64,000 nucleotides of DNA from Zarea fungicola (GCA_900169235.1 FWCC01000025.1:62001-126000), one strand, 5' to 3'. Positions 42,691 through 55,200 are shown, counted from the first letter of the stretch. Made by a program: numbers and translations. Notes: a model not told the origin generated them from the sequence alone.

Positions 42691-45684
42691 ATGCCTCGTG
42701 CGTCAGGCTCAGGCAAGCGACAATCCGGCGGCGGTCATCGCGACACGAGACAGGAGAATGGCAATCTAGCTTCTGGTAAACGCTCCTCGGGCAGGAAGAG
42801 TCAGACTGGCGTTGCTGCCTCGGCAAGGACCGACGATGCCCTCGCTGGCTCCGCTTCCTCGTCGACTCACAATGGCCACGCCAATGGCTGTCCTCACGCC
42901 GTCCTGCCTGCCACCGCCAACGGCAAGCCTGCCCTCGATGCCTCCTCCTCTCTCGCCGCCGACGACAAGGCTGCCGCCGACGCCGCTCGAAGAGTCTCCC
43001 TAGGTGCCGAATCCGAATCCTCGTCCGACCTGTCCCACTCTGGCCTCGCCTGCTCCCAGCCTGCCCCCAATGGCACCGCCAACGGCCACCTCAACGGTAC
43101 CGCCCTCGACGCCTCCCACCGACAGATTGACGTGAATTTCCTCAAAAACTCCGAGGTCCACCGCGACTCGGGCATTCTCGACATGGCTTCCACCGTACTC
43201 AAGACTCTTCCCATGCAAGATACTCTCGCCATACTCATCATCCTCATGCACGTCCCCTCCATCTCCCTCTCCGTCATCTACGGCATCTTTACCTGCCTCA
43301 CCTTTGTACCCCCCGTCACCACCAGCTCCGGCATGAATCTCAATCTTGCCGAGATTTTTGACGGCAACTCCACCACCCCCTCGCTCGTGACTGTCGCCTG
43401 CATGGACTTTTTCTTTCTGCTCATCTGGCTGTTTCTCTGGGCACCCATCCAGGACGCTGTCCTCGACCTCGCCAAACCCGTCATCGCAATAACGTTGGGT
43501 GGCGCCACCCGCAACGATCCCTCTTTTCGAGGCATCAGGACCGGCTTTACCTGGGTCTTCATGTACCACATCATACGCGGCACCCAGTCCCAATGGGGCC
43601 ATCTCGTCCCCAACATGCCCGACGCCTGGAGAAGGGTCCTTTCAGAGGACACTCCCATTGGCTACTACAGCAAGCTCTACAACAAGAAAAGCCCCTATGC
43701 GTGGGTCCGCAGCGGCCTCGCCATACATATTTTAACGCAAAGTATTGTCCGATATATTCGCGAATGGTATCTGCGCCGCGAAAAAGGCGCCGCCGCCACT
43801 CCACAGATTACCCTCGACTCAGAATCGGCCAAACTACACGCGACCCAGACGTCACCCGCCGATGGCACCAATGACCCTAGCGCAAACCCAAACGACGCCG
43901 ATGGTGCGGCATCATCATCTGTAGCCCTGCTACCGGCGCCACTACCGCCTCCGCCGCCGCTTTCCGCTGCCAAGAAACGAAGAAAACAGAGTGCCCAAGT
44001 GCGTCTTAAGCAGCCGCTCTGGGCTGCCCTCGCCAGCACCAAAATCGTGGTCGTCAAGGAATACGAACTATCCCATGCACCCTCCGAGTCGGCTGGCGCC
44101 AATGCCACTGATATTCATAACCTAGGCAATGCTCCCTTTGACCGCCATCCCAGACAGATCTGGATCTCGTACATTGGCAGCGACGAGGTGTGCTTCAACA
44201 CCAGCTACTTTGCCCATGCTGAATTCGATCCCATTACCCCTCCTCTGGAGGCCACGACTGACGTTGCACCCGCACGCCCCGCCGGAATCGATACGTCCAA
44301 GCCGTTCTACGTCAAGGTTAATAATGCATTTTGGCAGCCTACGCGCATGCAGGCTCTCCCGGAGCCCGAGGATGGCTCGACTGAGGCTTCCCGCTGGACC
44401 GGTGATATTTACGGCCTACGGCCTGCGTCCAAGTACGTCTGCGAGTTTGTGGACAGTCGCACTGACAAGGTCATCTTCACCGCCAACATTCGCACAATCA
44501 AGGAGGTTCTGCGCCTGAAGGATGGCTCTGCGCCTATAATCGCCGAGCCGGTCCCCCAGTCACTACACCCGGATTCACCAGTGACTACGCTCAAAACCTC
44601 GATCGAGGCCGCCCTTGAAAAGCTCGCCGAAGAAAAGAACCGCCTCAAAAACTTTCGCAAGGACTGGAAGATTCGCATCAACGCCCTCAAAAAGGAAAAT
44701 GAACTTACCGACAACCAGCTCGCCACGGCTGGAAACAGCGACGAAAAGCATCGCCAAAAGGTCCGCCAGCACGAAACTCAGCGTACGCAGGCAGAACGCG
44801 AGACCGAACAGCTCGCAGACAAGGTGAAGCGCTATGACAGCTCCCCAGAGCTTGCCGAGCAGAAGAAAAAGGTCGAGCGCACCTTTTCCGCGGAGAAGCG
44901 CATCTTTGATGCTGCCCAAAAGGAGTTCCTCAAGCACCGAGCGGAGCTGGAAAGCGAGGTCAAAGCCAAGGATGTCGAACGATCCAACCTCAACACCCGC
45001 CGCAACAAGATTGCCACCCGCATCGCCAAGGTCGATAATGAGCTCGTCAATCTGACGGATGCCAACAGCCGTGGTCTCAATGAAGCCGAGCGCCGCAAGC
45101 AGGAACGCGCCGCCCACATGGAAAACATGGCTCTCATTCAAAACAACTACGCGGAGCGCATTGCCAAGGTCTGCGAGGCCAACAACACGCGCGCAGAGCA
45201 CGTGGTCAACCTCCAGACCCAAGTCGAGGGAATCCAGCACGCCATGGCCGCAAGCAGCAGCATGCTGATGGAGAATCTTGATGCCGGCGGCATGGTACCC
45301 TTTCCAGCTCCACAGTCGACTCCATGGAATAACCCGAGCGCTGCACAGGCTGCCTTTGTTGCCAGCTACTGGCCAGCAACGACGGGCGACATGCCGCCAT
45401 CGCTCTCCGGCACGGCACTCCCTGCGACGACACTCGGATGGCAGCAAGCCCCGCTGGTGCCAACGGCAAACGACTACATTGGCGGTGGCCAGGGCAGACT
45501 GCGAAGCTCGAGCATGCTTAGCGACGTGAGCGGCTTCACAGGCTCCAGCGATGGCAGCCCGGAAGATTCACCCTTTGCTCAGTATCAGCAGCCAATCGGC
45601 GGAAAAGCCAGTTTGGGCTCTCGTGGCGTTCGTGGCAATGGAAGCAGCGGCAGCAGCGGCAGCGGAGACGGCAGCCCGATTTGA
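42691..45684 (+). CDS. acrB: Ubiquitination network signalling protein AcrB-like
   Basis: A single-exon ORF of 997 residues. A Ser/Ala-rich, probably disordered N-terminus (1-150) is followed by hydrophobic segments around 175-200 (TLAILIILMHVPSISLSVIY) and 230-258 (VACMDFFFLLIWLFLWAP) and a third near 288-298. A central region with a degenerate immunoglobulin-like look follows (QIWISYIGSDEVCFNTSYFA; PFYVKVNNAFWQPTRMQ), then a long coiled coil of about 220 residues (about 630-855; Lys/Glu/Gln-rich heptads) and a Ser/Gly-rich tail. This order matches Aspergillus nidulans AcrB, a coiled-coil membrane protein genetically linked to the CreB/CreC deubiquitination system in carbon catabolite regulation. 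The molecular role in this organism is inferred from that family only. Confidence 0.8.
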   Translation: MPRASGSGKRQSGGGHRDTRQENGNLASGKRSSGRKSQTGVAASARTDDALAGSASSSTHNGHANGCPHAVLPATANGKPALDASSSLAADDKAAADAARRVSLGAESESSSDLSHSGLACSQPAPNGTANGHLNGTALDASHRQIDVNFLKNSEVHRDSGILDMASTVLKTLPMQDTLAILIILMHVPSISLSVIYGIFTCLTFVPPVTTSSGMNLNLAEIFDGNSTTPSLVTVACMDFFFLLIWLFLWAPIQDAVLDLAKPVIAITLGGATRNDPSFRGIRTGFTWVFMYHIIRGTQSQWGHLVPNMPDAWRRVLSEDTPIGYYSKLYNKKSPYAWVRSGLAIHILTQSIVRYIREWYLRREKGAAATPQITLDSESAKLHATQTSPADGTNDPSANPNDADGAASSSVALLPAPLPPPPPLSAAKKRRKQSAQVRLKQPLWAALASTKIVVVKEYELSHAPSESAGANATDIHNLGNAPFDRHPRQIWISYIGSDEVCFNTSYFAHAEFDPITPPLEATTDVAPARPAGIDTSKPFYVKVNNAFWQPTRMQALPEPEDGSTEASRWTGDIYGLRPASKYVCEFVDSRTDKVIFTANIRTIKEVLRLKDGSAPIIAEPVPQSLHPDSPVTTLKTSIEAALEKLAEEKNRLKNFRKDWKIRINALKKENELTDNQLATAGNSDEKHRQKVRQHETQRTQAERETEQLADKVKRYDSSPELAEQKKKVERTFSAEKRIFDAAQKEFLKHRAELESEVKAKDVERSNLNTRRNKIATRIAKVDNELVNLTDANSRGLNEAERRKQERAAHMENMALIQNNYAERIAKVCEANNTRAEHVVNLQTQVEGIQHAMAASSSMLMENLDAGGMVPFPAPQSTPWNNPSAAQAAFVASYWPATTGDMPPSLSGTALPATTLGWQQAPLVPTANDYIGGGQGRLRSSSMLSDVSGFTGSSDGSPEDSPFAQYQQPIGGKASLGSRGVRGNGSSGSSGSGDGSPI

Positions 45685-46331
45685 ATGTCCTTTCCAGTTT
45701 GCACCGATATGTATTGTGTTGGTGTACTGTATGGGGAGAGGGAATCTAGCGTAGCCAGCGTTGTAGTTGGAACAACAGCGGTTAGATGTAGTCTAACGAT
45801 ATGGTTCTATCTGAAGTCTTGCCATTGTGCCTTGTGAATAATTGTCTTATCATCTCTTGACATGATTAATCTATTTGTGAAATGCAGCAACTTTTCTGCA
45901 TTTTGCTACATTTTGCTGCATTTTTTGTATATTGCATGAATATTAATTTGCAACAAGACATACGTTGCTCCACTTGCGGCGCTGCCCTTGCACCTGCATC
46001 ACAGACCAAGACAAAACACCAGCGCCCCCCAAAGCTGGCTGTCCCACTCCGACAGAAACCCTTGCAGTTCGACCCAGTCATCAACGACGGAAAATAAGCC
46101 CAACGACAACGCGCCATCGTTAGCGGCCTTGTTAGCCAGGGTAGCTTGAGCCAAGCTAATTACAATCCCCAATTTCACATAGCTACCGTCGTTTGCCGAC
46201 CTTGAAACAGCCGTCAACATCCAGCTTTCCCTGTCCTCACGAGCGATCCTCGAACTACCGACCGTATACACTCTCCGCGTTGCCCCTTTGCGGCCGAGTA
46301 ACCGCCCACGAGAGATGACGTGACCGCAGCC
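45685..46331. other. Intergenic, FHIP promoter
   Basis: 3' flank of the acrB-like gene and promoter/leader of the FHIP-like gene. A short run of tgctacattttgctgcatttt repeats lies near 45890-45922. No gene. Confidence 0.5.
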
Positions 46332-49300
46332 ATGGACTTTGTGAGTTGCCGCATCCTCCTATCCCCCTCTCGCGAGAGCTCTGGGATGTCTCTGCAGTAG
46401 ATGGGATGTTGCTCAATCTTGGATGAAACGCAGCTTCCCCGCCTGTTTGCCTCCGCATTTGAGTGAAGCTAGAGATGGGGAAAGCAACAGCCTTGAACTC
46501 GCAGCTTGCTAACAGTGCCTCTCCAATAGTGGTCGCGACTGTTAAGCCCCCTGTCGACTGGGTCGTCTCGGCAGGACCAGGCAAAGGATCCTGGAAAACG
46601 ACTGCATCGGTTCGAAAAGGAATTCGGGACTCTGCTGGTAAGACTATGTGGAGGATGTCGAGTGCTTTTAGCGCAGGCTTTAAGCAAAACACTCGACAGT
46701 GTCCAACAGCGGATCGAGCTGACACAACCGGCAGGCAACATGGCGAAGTTCCTCTAACCTCGTTCGCGATAGCGATGCCGCCGAGACGCTCGAGATTCGA
46801 CTCCAGGAGCTCACAAATATTCTTAGCGACGAGTCCCGCCGCCCGCTTCCCCATCCCTGCATCCAGTATGCCTCAATGAAGCAAATCTACGTACCCATTG
46901 GCAAGATTGCGACGACGTCCTACAACGAGTGGATCATCAAAGAAGCCGTCCTCTTCTTTGCCACGCTGATTGAGAGCGAGGAGGAGGCCTTTGTCGAGAA
47001 CCCGGCCTTTTCCGCGAGCCTGACGAATCTGCTGGTGCGCATCACCGGCGTCAACAGCGTCCGCCTCGGCCTCGACACCGAGTCCCGCGTCGTCGAGCTC
47101 GCCTTCAACATCACCACCAAGATCCGCCTCGACCCGGACATTCTGCCCGCGTGGTTCAAGGCCGGGCAGGCGGCGGCGCAGTTTGCGACCGAGCGCGGCC
47201 AGGACGTGCAGGACCGGTTCGCGGGCCGCTCGCAGAGGGCCGACTTTCCGCTGTTTTACATTTTGATGGACTACATCCACCACGAGGGCAAGGTCGGCGA
47301 CTTTGCGCGGACGGGCCTGCTGTACATTATCGAGGCGGCATCCAACTCGGCAGCACTGGAGCAGTGGATCGTCGAGAGCGACTTGTCGACGCTCATGGCG
47401 ACAGGCCTTGGCGCGCTGTACAGCCAGCTGAGCCGCAAGCTCGTCATTGATCACCTGCCGCATGATCTGCCCCCGATCCTGGCCCTGTCCGACTATGAGC
47501 ACCCGACGTCGAATTACGAGATTGTGAGCTCGTGCGCGCCCGAGTTCCAGTCGCACCTCGAGACGTTTTTGTCGCATCTTCTGTTTTGGCAGGATGTGCT
47601 GAATCACTGTCGGTCCGTGGAGGTCAAATCTACGCTTCTTGAGCACTTTCAAGTGATTTTCTTGCAACAATTATTGTACGTATCCGCGCTGCGGACCATG
47701 GCGTTTTGACTGACAAAGAATAGATACCCCTCGCTTCTTGAGTCTTCAGACATTGACGGTGGTTCGTCTGTTGCCGTGCTGACATATCTTCGCCGCATCC
47801 TCGAATCTCTTGACCACCCCGACATGATTAATCTAATTCTACACTATCTACTTGCCCTACCAGACAGCTCGGCTCCGAACGACGTGCCGCAGCGACCTAA
47901 GATTAGCGCCGCGCGACGCCGCAAGTCCATGGATCTGGCCACCATGATGGCCTCCAAGACGGACATGTCCGTCACACCGATCCTCTTTAACCTTGTGGAT
48001 CTCATTCTCGCCTGCCTGCGATCGCGAAACCAGCAGACGATTCACGTTACGTTGCAACTCGTGTCGGCCATCCTAAAGAGACACCACCGCTACGCCGTCA
48101 TCACCTTGCTCAAGACGGAGGTGCTGCCCAGCCGCACTGTGAACCGCACTGTCGGCGCGCACGAGCAAGAGATTGAGTATCTCATGGGCCTCGCGGGCTC
48201 GATTGGCGGCTACGGCAACTTTGACGAGATGTATGACAATGTCCTACGCGATACCATGGTGCGTCTGGAGAGCCACCCATGCAGCCTCAAGCTGGTGGTG
48301 CCAAAATTGGCAACGAATAATCATAGGCTGCCAGCCATACCGGACAGCCTTCCCGGAGCGCCCCGTGATGTGCGCGAACATACGCTGCGCATGGATGATC
48401 CGTTGCTGAATTCTATACTGGATCTTTTGGATGGATTCTTTCTAAACCCCGTTGAGACAAATCTCTCCGTTACGGAGACGATTGTTGATTTGGCTGTTTG
48501 TGGGTATATGAGCATTGAAGGGTGGCTGGCACGCAGTCCGACGACATATGACTACGGTGACGAGGAGGATGAGGAGGAGGAGGAGGAGGAGGGAAATGGA
48601 AATACTACTACTGGTATGACGTCTACAACGGCGAGCGAAGCTGAAGTCCTGCCGCAACAAGATGGCGTAAACCCCTCGGGGGGAGAAGAGCAGACAGCGA
48701 CAACGAGCAACTCAAGAGAGTCCTCTGAAGAGACGAAGCTGCTCAAAGACATGGAGCGCTGCAGACAGCGACCGATCTGGAACAGCGAGTCGATGCCGCG
48801 GATACTAAACATGCTCCAGCGCCTGTGCGACCAGGTCCACAGCTACAAGAGTGGCATCCCGCGCTTCAACGAGCTGCTGCAACAGCGCCGCGAAGCGTTT
48901 CACACAGCGGACTCGATACTCGACAACCCGACGCCTCCACCTCCACCTCCTGCATCGGCTCCAGCATCATCGACGACGGCCCCAACAACGGCCCCACTGC
49001 CGATTCGCAAAGCCTCGCCCTCACCACTCTTGCAGGGGACACCGGATCGTGGCAGCGCGCGGGGCAGTCTTGATGAAGTCATGACACGCGCTGGCTCACC
49101 GTCGAAACAGCCCTCTGCGTTTGAAGGGTTTGCGCAGAGGCTCCTGTCGGAGCTGGGCACGCCGAGCAGGGCGGGAAGTCCGCGTGGTGGCGGCCTGAAG
49201 AAGGATGCTCGCAGCGCTGGTGGTGGTAGTGGTGGTGGTGGTGGAAATACACCATCTGGGCGTAGTACACCCGGCAGCGGCACAGGTGAGCAACAGCTTG

Positions 49301-49851
49301 CGGTTCCGCGTGCGATTCGTCCGCCATTGATGCAGAATGAGTTTCCAGGCCGTCATTCGTCGCTTGAGCGGAGCATCTCACCAGCCAATGGCGGCGGTAT
49401 TGGTGCGCGATCATCACCGAGTCGTCATCATCAGGCGGAGCAGGAAGGTGGTGGCATAAGCCAGACGGCGGACTATGCGGCCATGGATCAGAGCATCCTT
49501 GCCAAGCGGGTCGGGCTACCAGAGAGTCAGGGGTTGATGGGTGGTGCGGGAGTGAAGCCCATTCCGTTGGATTTGACGTATCGACCGCCTCCGGAGTCTA
49601 CGTCTGATGACGAAGACGAGGATGACGAGGACGACCGGGATGCACGGTTCAGGGATGTGGACGAGGATGATGATGCGGCGATTGCGCCGGATGATTCGGA
49701 GTCGGGGAGCGTGCTGGATGATGGGAGCGATACGCAGGTGTCGGTGTCGCATGTGCTGACGAATGTGCTCGTGTTTCAGAGCTTTCTGATGGAGTTGTCG
49801 AGTTTGATGCAGGTCCGCGCTGGGTTGTTTGATGAGGTGCGGTACGTGTAG
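46332..49851 (+). CDS. FHIP-like (FTS-Hook-interacting, RAI16 family) protein
   Basis: Four exons, 46332..46340, 46530..46637, 46735..47675 and 47724..49851 (introns 189, 97 and 48 nt), encode 1,061 residues. The first coding exon is only 9 nt (Met-Asp-Phe), joining to WSRLL; the next junction gives EFGTLL-ATWRSSSNLVRDSD. The RAI16/FHIP domain follows: HPCIQYASMKQIYVPIGKIA, NEWIIKEAVLFFATLIESEE and PDILPAWFKAG in the first third, and VSAILKRHHRYAVITLLKTE near residue 460-480. An acidic run (EDEEEEEEEE) and a long Ser/Pro/Gly-rich disordered region follow, and a conserved C-terminal helix (LTNVLVFQSFLMELSSLMQV) closes the protein. In Aspergillus the FTS-Hook-FHIP complex (FhipA) links early endosomes to dynein; the same role is inferred here. 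The splice model rests on motif continuity and phase. Confidence 0.85.
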
Positions 49852-51071
49852 GGGAGCAAGTGGAGTGGGATATATATTGAACACGGGCAAGAGAGGAAGA
49901 AGAAGCGGAAAACATGAAAAGTGAGGCGAGGGAAAAAAGGAAGAGAGAAACTGCTTTTATTTCTTACTCTCCGCCGGTATATAGAATGGCATTGGCATGG
50001 TGCTTGGCATGGAGAAGGGTGAAATTGGCATTGCATTTACATATAAATTATACCTTGGCTGGTTTGGTTTTAAAGTTTAGTTTATAAATATAGTATTTAT
50101 AATGAAGTTGAATATATATAAATAGATGGGCGAGTATACTGTTATTCATTCATAGAGTAATGTGTTGTAGTGTAAAGTAAAGTTGGAGTCAGATTCAATG
50201 CGGGGAGTCTCGTGGGGGTACCATGGCCTCATGAACACCCCGTCACGTCATGAATGTGATGCGCCACCAGACCAGGTCCGACAGCGGTGTTGAATAACGA
50301 AATGAAGGCACAATGGATAGCTGTCGAGGCAATTCAATCTGTCCTCGGAAAAATTCCACGCTGGGAGTGTCTGGCCGTCCCGGCATGCCAGGTCTTGCGG
50401 GGTTGCTTCCACTTGATAGATTTGTTTACTTGGCTTTGGGAAAGCTCCACGGTTACATTTCTTGCCAGATCTATAGTTTACAGGCATAATAACAAGGCTG
50501 TGCGGAGAACCTGTATTCTAATCTGCCGATGACACCCACCGGCGCCGGCAGTATGAACACACAATAAACCAATTAATCCCTTGCACTACTGGTAAATACG
50601 AAAGAAAATTACATCTCGCATTGGTGTACAAAAAAAACGAGCGGAACAAAGGGTTCCAAAAGCCGTTGGAAACTAAGTTATAGCTTGGTTTAATATAGTC
50701 TTGCATGTAACGTAACCACACCATGAAAGACATGGCTTGCAGCTCTTGGCTTTTCTTCAAATGGCTTGCAGGGGGACCATGCAGGACTGCATTTCAGCTG
50801 AAGCTGCACCGTGAGCCAATAATCGTTTCCCCAGACCACTATTGTCCAAGACAATATTTCCCCCCAATTGTTCACGAAACGATGCAATTGTCGTACTATA
50901 TTTTGGCAATGTTACACTATATGCTTCGGTAACGATAAGCCGTCGGCATTGGGTTCGTCCGCCATTGGCCATATGTATATATTAAAGGCCCTTTCAGAAC
51001 AATGATGACGCTTCTCTGACACTATCGCGCAAAGACGAATTCAAGCCCTCACAATACCTTGAGATCAAAAG
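49852..51071. other. 1.2-kb intergenic region
   Basis: AT-rich in the middle. It contains the 3' flank of the FHIP gene and the promoter of the GH3-like gene. No gene is supported. Confidence 0.5.
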
Positions 51072-52193
51072 ATGCGCGCCTCCCTCCTGCAGTCCGTCTT
51101 GGCGGCGACGACGGCCATTCACACCGTCCACGGCACCCCGACCACGCCCGCCAGCGACCTCGACATCCTCGCCGGCCAGCACATCATCTACTCGTACGAC
51201 TACACCCTCCCCGGACCCCCGCAGGAGCTGTACGACCTCACCAGCGCGGGTCTCGTCGGCGGCGTCCTCTTCTACGACGTCCACGTCAACAACGGCACGC
51301 CCGCGGCCCTGGCCAAGCTGCAGGCCGCGTACAAGGCGTCCCCCGCGTACGCCCTCTTCCGCAAGCAGACGGGGCGGAAGACGTCCCTGCTGCTCATGAC
51401 CAACGAGGAGGGCGGCACGATTTTCAACGGCGTGCACGACGGCGGGCCCGCGCTGTCGGCCAAGGAGGTCGGCGCGGCGAAGAACCCGGCGGCCGCGGGA
51501 TGGACGGCGGGCGTGCAGGCCGCGAGCGCGCTGCACAAGTACAACTTCAACGTGGACCTGGCTCCCGTGCTGGGCGTGTACCGCCAAGAGGGCAACTTCC
51601 TGGACGCGGGCAACCGGTCGTACGGCAACACGCCGCAAAAGGTGATTGCGGCGGCGCTGCCATTCATCAAGGCGCAGAGGCAGAGCGGCGAGGTGCTCGT
51701 CTCGATCAAGCACTTCCCGGGGCTGGGGGCGGCGACCAAGGAGCAGAACACGGATGCGGTGCCGGTGACGCTGGACGTGTCGAAGAAGGATCTGGAGAAT
51801 ATTGATTTGAAGCCGTTTGCGGCGGCGATTAAGCAGGGCGTGGACATGGTGATGCCGTCGTGGGCGATTTATCCGGCCGTCGACAAGACGAGGCCCTCTG
51901 GGCTGAGCGAGATTTGGATGAAGGACATTCTCAGAGGGAAGCTCGGGTTCTGTGGTGTCACCATTACAGAGGCCATGGAGGCGGGCGCGATTCTGCCGTT
52001 TGGGGATGTCCCCACGCGCGCCAAGGTTGCGTTCAAGGCGGGCAACGACTTGATTCTGGCGAGCGGGCTGGATGTGAGTGAGGGCGTGACGATGAGGCAA
52101 GCGCTGGTGCAGGGGCTCACGAGCGGGGAGCTGAGCAGGAAGGACTTTGACAAGGCGACGGAGAGGATTGTGGCTTTGAGGAGTAAGGTGTAG
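51072..52193 (+). CDS. Secreted GH3-like glycosidase homologue, altered catalytic residues
   Basis: A single exon of 373 residues with a signal peptide (MRASLLQSVLAATTAIHTVHG). The fold is that of the single-domain NagZ-type branch of glycoside hydrolase family 3: MTNEEGGTIFNGV near 116, FNVDLAPVLGVY near 160, VLVSIKHFPGLGAATKEQNT near 214-233, MVMPSWAIYP near 262 and FCGVTITEAMEAGAI near 292. The KHFPG strand is present. The catalytic His-Asp element expected after it (KHFPGHG...DSH) is missing, and the nucleophile position normally filled by Asp carries Glu (TEAM). The protein may therefore be inactive, or use altered chemistry or binding. Family assignment is reasonable; activity should not be assumed. 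It converges with the NLR gene, with 83 bp between stop codons. Confidence 0.75.
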   Translation: MRASLLQSVLAATTAIHTVHGTPTTPASDLDILAGQHIIYSYDYTLPGPPQELYDLTSAGLVGGVLFYDVHVNNGTPAALAKLQAAYKASPAYALFRKQTGRKTSLLLMTNEEGGTIFNGVHDGGPALSAKEVGAAKNPAAAGWTAGVQAASALHKYNFNVDLAPVLGVYRQEGNFLDAGNRSYGNTPQKVIAAALPFIKAQRQSGEVLVSIKHFPGLGAATKEQNTDAVPVTLDVSKKDLENIDLKPFAAAIKQGVDMVMPSWAIYPAVDKTRPSGLSEIWMKDILRGKLGFCGVTITEAMEAGAILPFGDVPTRAKVAFKAGNDLILASGLDVSEGVTMRQALVQGLTSGELSRKDFDKATERIVALRSKV

Positions 52194-52276
52194 ATCACAT
52201 GCAGTGTAAGAAGGATAGAACCCAGTAGAAGCATATATAATCCGTCTTTTTGGCATACTTGGCTGTGCTCTCAAAA

Positions 52277-55200
52277 CTACTCCTCCTCTGACTCGTTGAG
52301 GGAATCGGACGGCCAAGAGCCGGGAGACTGGGCGACTGGAGATACGGATGTTTCTGCACCAGCGTCTATGAGTAGCTGCCTAATGACATTTGAGGACTCC
52401 GACTCTGAGTTTTTATGATAGGCATACCACAATGGCGTGCGCCCTCTTTCATCGGCAATGTTGACATTTGCACCGACTCCGATGAGTAACCGCACAATCT
52501 CGTCTTTTTGCTGAAAAGAAGCCCATGCTAACGCCGTCCGGCCCTGATCATCTGTAAAGTCTATGGCAGCATCTTGCTGCAAAAGCTCCGAAACAGTCTT
52601 TGCATGGCCTCGACCTGCTGCCCACAACAATGGAGCTTTCCTTTGAGGTCCCGGAATGTTCGCGTCCGCCCCGAGGTCGAGCAGGAGAGCCACCACAGAA
52701 TGATTTCCCTCCTCAGCGGCCTCCGAAAGCAATGTTCGCTGACCCTTACCGAGCCGGTTAATATCCAGCCCTCGACCAAGTAGAAGCCTAACGACCGACT
52801 TTGCGTTGTTCCAGACAGCATGATAGAGTAGGGTCTGGCCATTCTCATCAACATGATTAATATCAAGGTTATTCTCAAGAAATTGACGCATTATCTCCGA
52901 TCTATCGCTTTGTAGCGCACACGAGAGAAGCGTCCGACCTTGACTATCGATGGAATGAATATTCGCTCCATGACGTAGAAGAACATGCGTGACCTCGGCG
53001 TGTCCTTCTTCAACCGCGAGCGAGAGTTCTGTACGACCCATGTTATCCATTGTGCCTACTTCGCAGCCACCTTTGATAAGCAGTTCAGCAATGGGCTCAC
53101 TTCGGGCCAAAAAAAGAGCTGTCTGGCCAGAAATATCTTGAAAGTGCATGGTGGCGTGGTTTTGAGCCAGAAGTTCGACGATACTCAGAGCGTTTTTTTT
53201 TACCGTAGAAAATAGCGCCGTCTGTCCGTGATGATCTCTCGCGTCAATTGTAGCGTTGTTTTCGATGAGCGACTCAACTATAGCGAAAACCTTACTTTCC
53301 ACTGCAGAAAACAAAGCCGTCCGCCCTTGTAAATCTGTCCAGTTGGTGTTTGCCCCGGATTTCAGGAGCAGCTTTACTATCTGAAGAAAGCCCGCCTCCG
53401 CTGCGTGAAAGAGAGGGGTGCGGCCATTATTGTCTGGTGTATCAAAAGCAGCACCATGCCTGAGCAGCAGATTCACGGTACTACCTTTGTTGAGCCGAAT
53501 GGCAGCAGGAAAACTAAAGTCAGCCGGGAACTCAGCACCGGCATCGGTCAGCTGCGCTACAACTTTGTCATGTGCATCCCAGGCTGCGAAATCCACGGCT
53601 GAGTTACCTTCCACCTCTCGGGCATTGACATCAGCGCCAGCGGCAATAAGCTGCTCTACAACTTCAATGTATCCGCCCTGTGCTGCAAACATCAATGCAG
53701 AGCAATCGGTATCATCTCGGGCATTGACATCCAAACCAACAGCTATGAGTTGTTCTGCAACCTTACTGAACCCGCCCTGCGCTGCAAGCATCAATGCTGA
53801 GCTACCAGACTGATTTCGAGCATGGGCATCAGAACCGGCAGCCATGAGTTGTTGTATAGCTTGACTGTAGCCGCCACGCGCTGCACGATGCAGTGCTGAG
53901 TTACCGCCCGCATCTCGGGCATTGACATCTGAACCAGCATCGATCAGTTGCTGTATAACTTTTCTGTGGCCGCCCTGCGCGGCACGAATCAACGCTGTGC
54001 AACCAGTCATATCTCGGTCATAGATATCAGAACCGGCAGACATGAGTTGCTGTACAATTCTACTGTGCCCGCCACGCGCTGCAACATTCAGCGCTGGGTT
54101 GCTTTTCCCCCTCAGCCTCTCTGGATCAAAGTTCCTGGTCAAAAGCAGCTCCACCAGGTCACTCATGCCTCTGTTTATCGCCATATAGAGTACTCTAAAT
54201 AAAAAGACGCTTATCGCTGCATTGTTGGAGGCATACTTGAGCAATAATTTCGCTATACCAGTATGATCCTTATTGTAAGGGTAAAAAAAATCAAACTCGC
54301 TGCCCGTGTAATCGCCAATGGTACCGCCAAGTCTTAGAAGTTGCTCTATAATGCAAAGGTTACTCTCTGACATGGCATAATTCAATGGAGTACGCTTTTC
54401 AGCATCTCTTTGGTTGACACTGGCGCCTTTCTCCAGCAGGCACTGCACAACATCAACCTGGCATGTCCTCGCAGCTATTGATAAGAGTGTTCGCGACTTT
54501 TTATCCACTTGATGGATAACGTCATTAGTCCAATGTTTGTTTTCAATAAGCATCAGAACTGGGTCTACTAAATCATTTTGCAAAAAGAAATGGGCCATAG
54601 GGGTACTTTGACCTGGCAGGATCATCCGTCCTGGCACCGTATCCGAAATGGATCTGTACAGTTCTGTCCATCGGTGCATAAATGCTTGTGATGGCCAAGA
54701 AAAATATTCTAGGAGATCCCTCTGAGATATTCCCCGTTTGGCGCTCTCTCTTGCGTGTAGAAGGCATGATGCTGTGGCATACCGCAGCAGTGGATAGCCT
54801 CGGCCCTGGGCAGAGACAGCATCGCAGACTATCTCGTCGATTGAAATAGAGCGAATGCAGAATCTAGATAGCCAATAGTGCGCCATGCCCACAAAATTAG
54901 GTTGAACAGAGTTGACTCCGACCAATGCGGTCATATTTGCCAGGACAGATGCGCCATCCGCGATGAAAAAGTCTTTGACTGACTGGTGGATAAACTGAAC
55001 AATGTTGGTATCCGACGTAACCTCAGCAAGACCGCCACTTGACGCCCGAACCCGTCTTGTCATCATTTTGGAATCAAGTTGGTCCTCGAGTGAATTACGA
55101 AACTCTTCCAAAGAGTCGCATCTTGAGTCAGGTCGCATCTGCATTGCCCATGCCATTTCTTCTACGGTCAATGGTCTGAGAGCAAAGCAAATCCAGATGA

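Noticed and set aside
50994..52316. 440-codon minus-strand ORF
   Set aside because: Antisense shadow of the GH3-like gene; Arg/His/Leu-rich with no domain.
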